Part shown: positions 33,250 to 64,000 of the stretch, piece by piece
How positions within the stretch are numbered: position 1 is the stretch's first letter
How the letters are laid out: the number at the start of each line of letters is the position of its first letter
Assembly: GCF_021018805.1 (NCBI RefSeq)
Contig: NC_086283.1
Location: 21,603,662 to 21,667,661, forward strand
Source: Prinia subflava
Lineage: Eukaryota > Chordata > Aves > Passeriformes > Cisticolidae
DNA length: 64,000 bases
Direction: 5' to 3'
Position numbers and translations under genes: made by a program
The notes under the pieces: model-generated
The model's database searches: none
What the model was told of the DNA's origin: nothing
Seen by the model: the letters and a program-made list of their open reading frames with translations, nothing else

Positions 33250-35283
33250 AGTGTTCCAAAACAACTTTATTGGAATGATACAGGAATGGTTAACATAGAG
33301 GTTAAATCTTCATTGCCTGCTTTCTACATAGGAAAAAAATAAGAAAGAAAAGAACCAATTCAGTTCTTGCACCCATGGAAACAGAAAACCAGCACAGAGG
33401 TAACAGATTCCTGGCACTCCTAAAGTCATGCAAGAGATCTGCATCAAAAAACTCAAGTTTTGCACACACAACAAAGAGATTTTCGGTATTTTCAGTTTGT
33501 ATTGGTTCCTTGTTCCCCGGACAAAGGAATAATTCAGCCTGGCTCACCAGAGCTGCCTTAGGAATGCTGATACAGTTTGAATGCTCCCGTATGGCAAGAG
33601 AGGGACAGACGAGGGCAGTGACTTTGCTTTCTTAAACTTGGCAATTTTCTTGACCGTTGAGACAGGGATTGACCTCGTTTCAGAATGTTTTGGGTCGCTG
33701 AACTGACAGAATTTGGCAGCAACTTTTAATTACAGCTCCTCCGAAACAATGGCTGTAACTCACCAAACTTGTACCAGAAGCACAGCAAACTGGTGTGTGT
33801 ACAGAGACTTGTGTGCCACATCCCACTTTCCTTACCACACTTCCCTTAGCATTCCATAGTTCCCAAAAACTTGAGCAGGAATTTAGACACAGAGAAGGAT
33901 TCAGCCAATATTAAGGAAAAAACCAACCTTGTTCAGAAAGATGAAATCATAGCGAACAACAAAAATCTGGTGCTGGATTTAAAACATAACCAAACTTCAT
34001 CCCCAAAAGATCTTAAATTTCACAGAATTGCAGTAATTCCTGACAAAAGCTGTTAATAAAAAAGCACAGTTGTGTGTGTGTTAACTTTTAAGGTAAGGCA
34101 GCATCCATCCATCCCTCTGCCTCCTGATGCCCTGCTGTTTTTGTAAGTACAAGCTTCTAACTGCTTCCCAGGCTCCCAAAATGATAAATCAGGAATTTAA
34201 ATATGGCCAGGAATTACAGGCTCCCTCATGAGCACTGGGAGAACACACAGGTTAATATTGCACGTGGTAAATTCACCCACACAAGACACTGAGAGATTTG
34301 CAATTCCTGTAATAGCTCTATGATATGGCAATAAGAAATGGAAATGAAGATTTTAAACATTAAAAAAAAGAAGTCTTGCTTAATTAAAATAACTTTTGCT
34401 ATTCAAACATTTATTTCCTCATTTGAAAAAACACTATATGGACCTAATGGCTACTTGAACATGCAGTGAGATGTTTAATGCTCTAAGCAGTGTGAACTGG
34501 TATTTTTGTAGAGAAATACATTAAAGGCTTTCACTCTTACACAGGTAAGGAAAGGCCATTTCTGGCTGTTTTGGCTTGTTCAACATCGAATCTTGCCCCA
34601 GATGTGTCATCGCTCGTGCTTAGGCAGCTGTGAGGGACCCACGTCCATTGCCCTTTTTGTCCTAAGAGCCCACACAGATCACTTAAATGAGAAATACATG
34701 GGGTTTGTTGGGGGTTTTATCACCTGTACAGTGTGTAACAATACAAACCTTAAATATCCATTCTACAGAAGACAAACACAACTTTCCAAAGTGACTACTA
34801 CAATGGTTAAACTACACGGTACAACCTACAAATTCATCTGAAACCAGGAAGGACACTGAAAATTTACTGTGTAACTCAGTAACATTTTTGAGGCAACTCA
34901 GGCACTAAGTTACTATCTGACGAGGCTTTAGATGCTATTTTCCATAGTTTAAATAGTTGGATCTTTAGGTAACACTCATCGACACTTTTAGTACTAAAAT
35001 AGTTTCTTTAAGTTTACACGAAGTGGACAAATTGCCAGGACAGTTTAAATTACATGTAACTCATTCATGTCTGATTGCTTCGGCTTCCATCAGAGCCCAC
35101 TCCTGCTCCCTACCTGAAATTCCCATTTCCATCCTTTGTTCAATTTGTGTTATGGACAGTGAATGCTGCAAGCACCAATCAAATGTTAGAAATCACATCT
35201 ACATTTCTTGAAGCAGAGACAGCTGGACTATTTTATAAAAAGCTGTGGAAATTCCCTTTACAGACATTTAAGGCAGTTGAAAT
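33250..35283 (-). other. SH3BGRL: SH3BGRL 3' UTR (predicted)
   Basis: From the stop codon to just past the AATAAA at 33266-33271 is about 2 kb of A/T-rich sequence without repeats, a plausible long 3' UTR. No long open frame resembles a protein. Confidence 0.6.
33266..33271 (-). terminator. SH3BGRL: Candidate polyadenylation signal AATAAA (SH3BGRL)
   Basis: Minus-strand CCAATAAAGTTGTTTTGG, a strong hexamer context with a G/T-rich stretch downstream. Confidence 0.55.
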
Positions 35284-62958
<27,675 letters not shown>

Positions 62959-63122
62959 GCTGGGAGCGGCGAGATGCGGAGCCGGGCGGGCGGTGGGCGT
63001 GTGAGGCCGGCTTGGGCGCGGGCTGGGGCTGAGGCGGGAGGGCGGGCACGGGGAGGCGGCGGGAGCGCTTGCCCCGCCTCGCTCCGCAGTTACCGCCGCC
63101 CGAGCCCGGAAGGGCGGAAAAT

Positions 63123-63187
63123 GGGTTCTTTAAAATTAATTAAATAAATAAATAGTAAAAAAAAGAAAAGGGAAGAAAAAAAAAAAG
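63123..63187. repeat. A/T-rich tract inside the CpG island
   Basis: TAAATAAATAAATAG and purine-rich runs of A interrupt CpG-rich sequence for ~65 bp. Confidence 0.8.
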
Positions 63188-63640
63188 GCGACGACATAAA
63201 GAGGAGAGGAGGAGCGTTCTGGACGAGCCGCGCGAGACGTGGGGGGGAGGGGGCGGGGGAGCCATGGCCGCCGGGGCTGGGCCGCTCCGGGGCCGGGGTG
63301 AGAGCGGCGGGGGAACCGGAGGACACCGGGGCGGGAGACAGGGATGGAGCCAAGCGTGGGGGGTCGCCATGGTAGCGGCCGGTTCCCCTCGGTTCCGGCT
63401 CCCCTCAGCACCAGGTCCCCTCATGGCCGCTTTCCTCACGGCTGGGTCCCCTCGTGGCCGCTCCCCTCACGACCCACGGCTCCGCGCCGGGCCCGTGGTT
63501 ACCGGCTGCCCTCCAGCCGCCATGGCCGGCCCCACTCCCCCGCGGCCGCGGGGCGAGGGCAGCGGCAGCACCGCCAGCCCCGTGCCTTGGCCGTGACACC
63601 GATCTGGGGCGCAAGAAGTCAGCGGTGGGCGGCTGTTTCT

Positions 63641-64000
63641 GCGTAATGGTGCTTAGAATTAAGAATTTCCTTTTAAAATCTATTCTAGCGTGGAAGGTAC
63701 TGTCCAAGTGATATGCTAGCCCGTGCCAAAGGACAGGTGGCATCCAGTGGAGTTCTTCGCGTTCTTGTGCTTATTGTATGTTACACACACACACAAAAAA
63801 AAAAAAAGCATAAAACCCCGCACATTTTTAATTGTTATAGTCATGGTGAGATGTTATTGAAGGATATCTATACCCAGCACCTGTCTCCCACTTGCCTGTG
63901 GTACTCCAACTATTACCTCATATATATTTTGTTATCTATTCTGATAGCAGGTTCACAACAAATAGGAAGTATGTACAGTGATAAGCACAAGAAGCTACAA
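63641..64000. other. Sequence flanking the SH3BGRL promoter
   Basis: AT-leaning sequence with a CA repeat and A run at 63783-63807. No exon is recognised. Confidence 0.6.

Overview
The window looks like nuclear DNA from a bird, probably a neoavian or passerine. It is AT-leaning, has short dispersed CR1 LINE fragments ending in ATTCTATG-type tails, no Alu/L1-type repeats, one solo ERV LTR, CpG-island promoters, and vertebrate genes split into small exons with GT/AG junctions. There are no bacterial operons, CRISPR arrays, rRNA or tRNA genes that I can see. From gene content I infer the chicken chr4 / songbird 4A segment that matches human Xq21.

Three protein-coding genes can be read, all on the minus strand. 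(1) 266-18473: nine coding exons of a plasma-membrane Na+/H+ exchanger, closest by eye to NHE2 (SLC9A2) with NHE1-like stretches. Its splice phases agree throughout (1827 coding nt, 609 codons) and its C-terminal tail runs off the left edge. (2) 26675-27598: an intact single-exon CDS of 307 codons for a TASL-family innate-immune adaptor (partner of lysosomal SLC15A4). The C-terminal pLxIS motif is preserved, and a likely 5' UTR exon lies near 29140-29290. (3) 35284-62958: SH3BGRL, four coding exons totalling exactly 114 codons, with a ~22 kb first intron, a ~2 kb 3' UTR and a CpG-island promoter at about 62.74-63.64 kb.

The rest is intron and intergenic sequence: about seventeen CR1 remnants, one solo LTR in SLC9A2-like intron 4, short simple repeats, an orphan CpG island with an RFX-type X-box and a CCAAT box at 31.2-31.5 kb, and a GC-rich patch with CArG boxes in SH3BGRL intron 1.

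The genes do not form one pathway. The points of interest are the neighbourhood (an NHE2-like exchanger and a TASL-family adaptor beside SH3BGRL, which I do not expect at the human locus), the unassigned CpG island, and the upstream ORF that may control the TASL-family gene.
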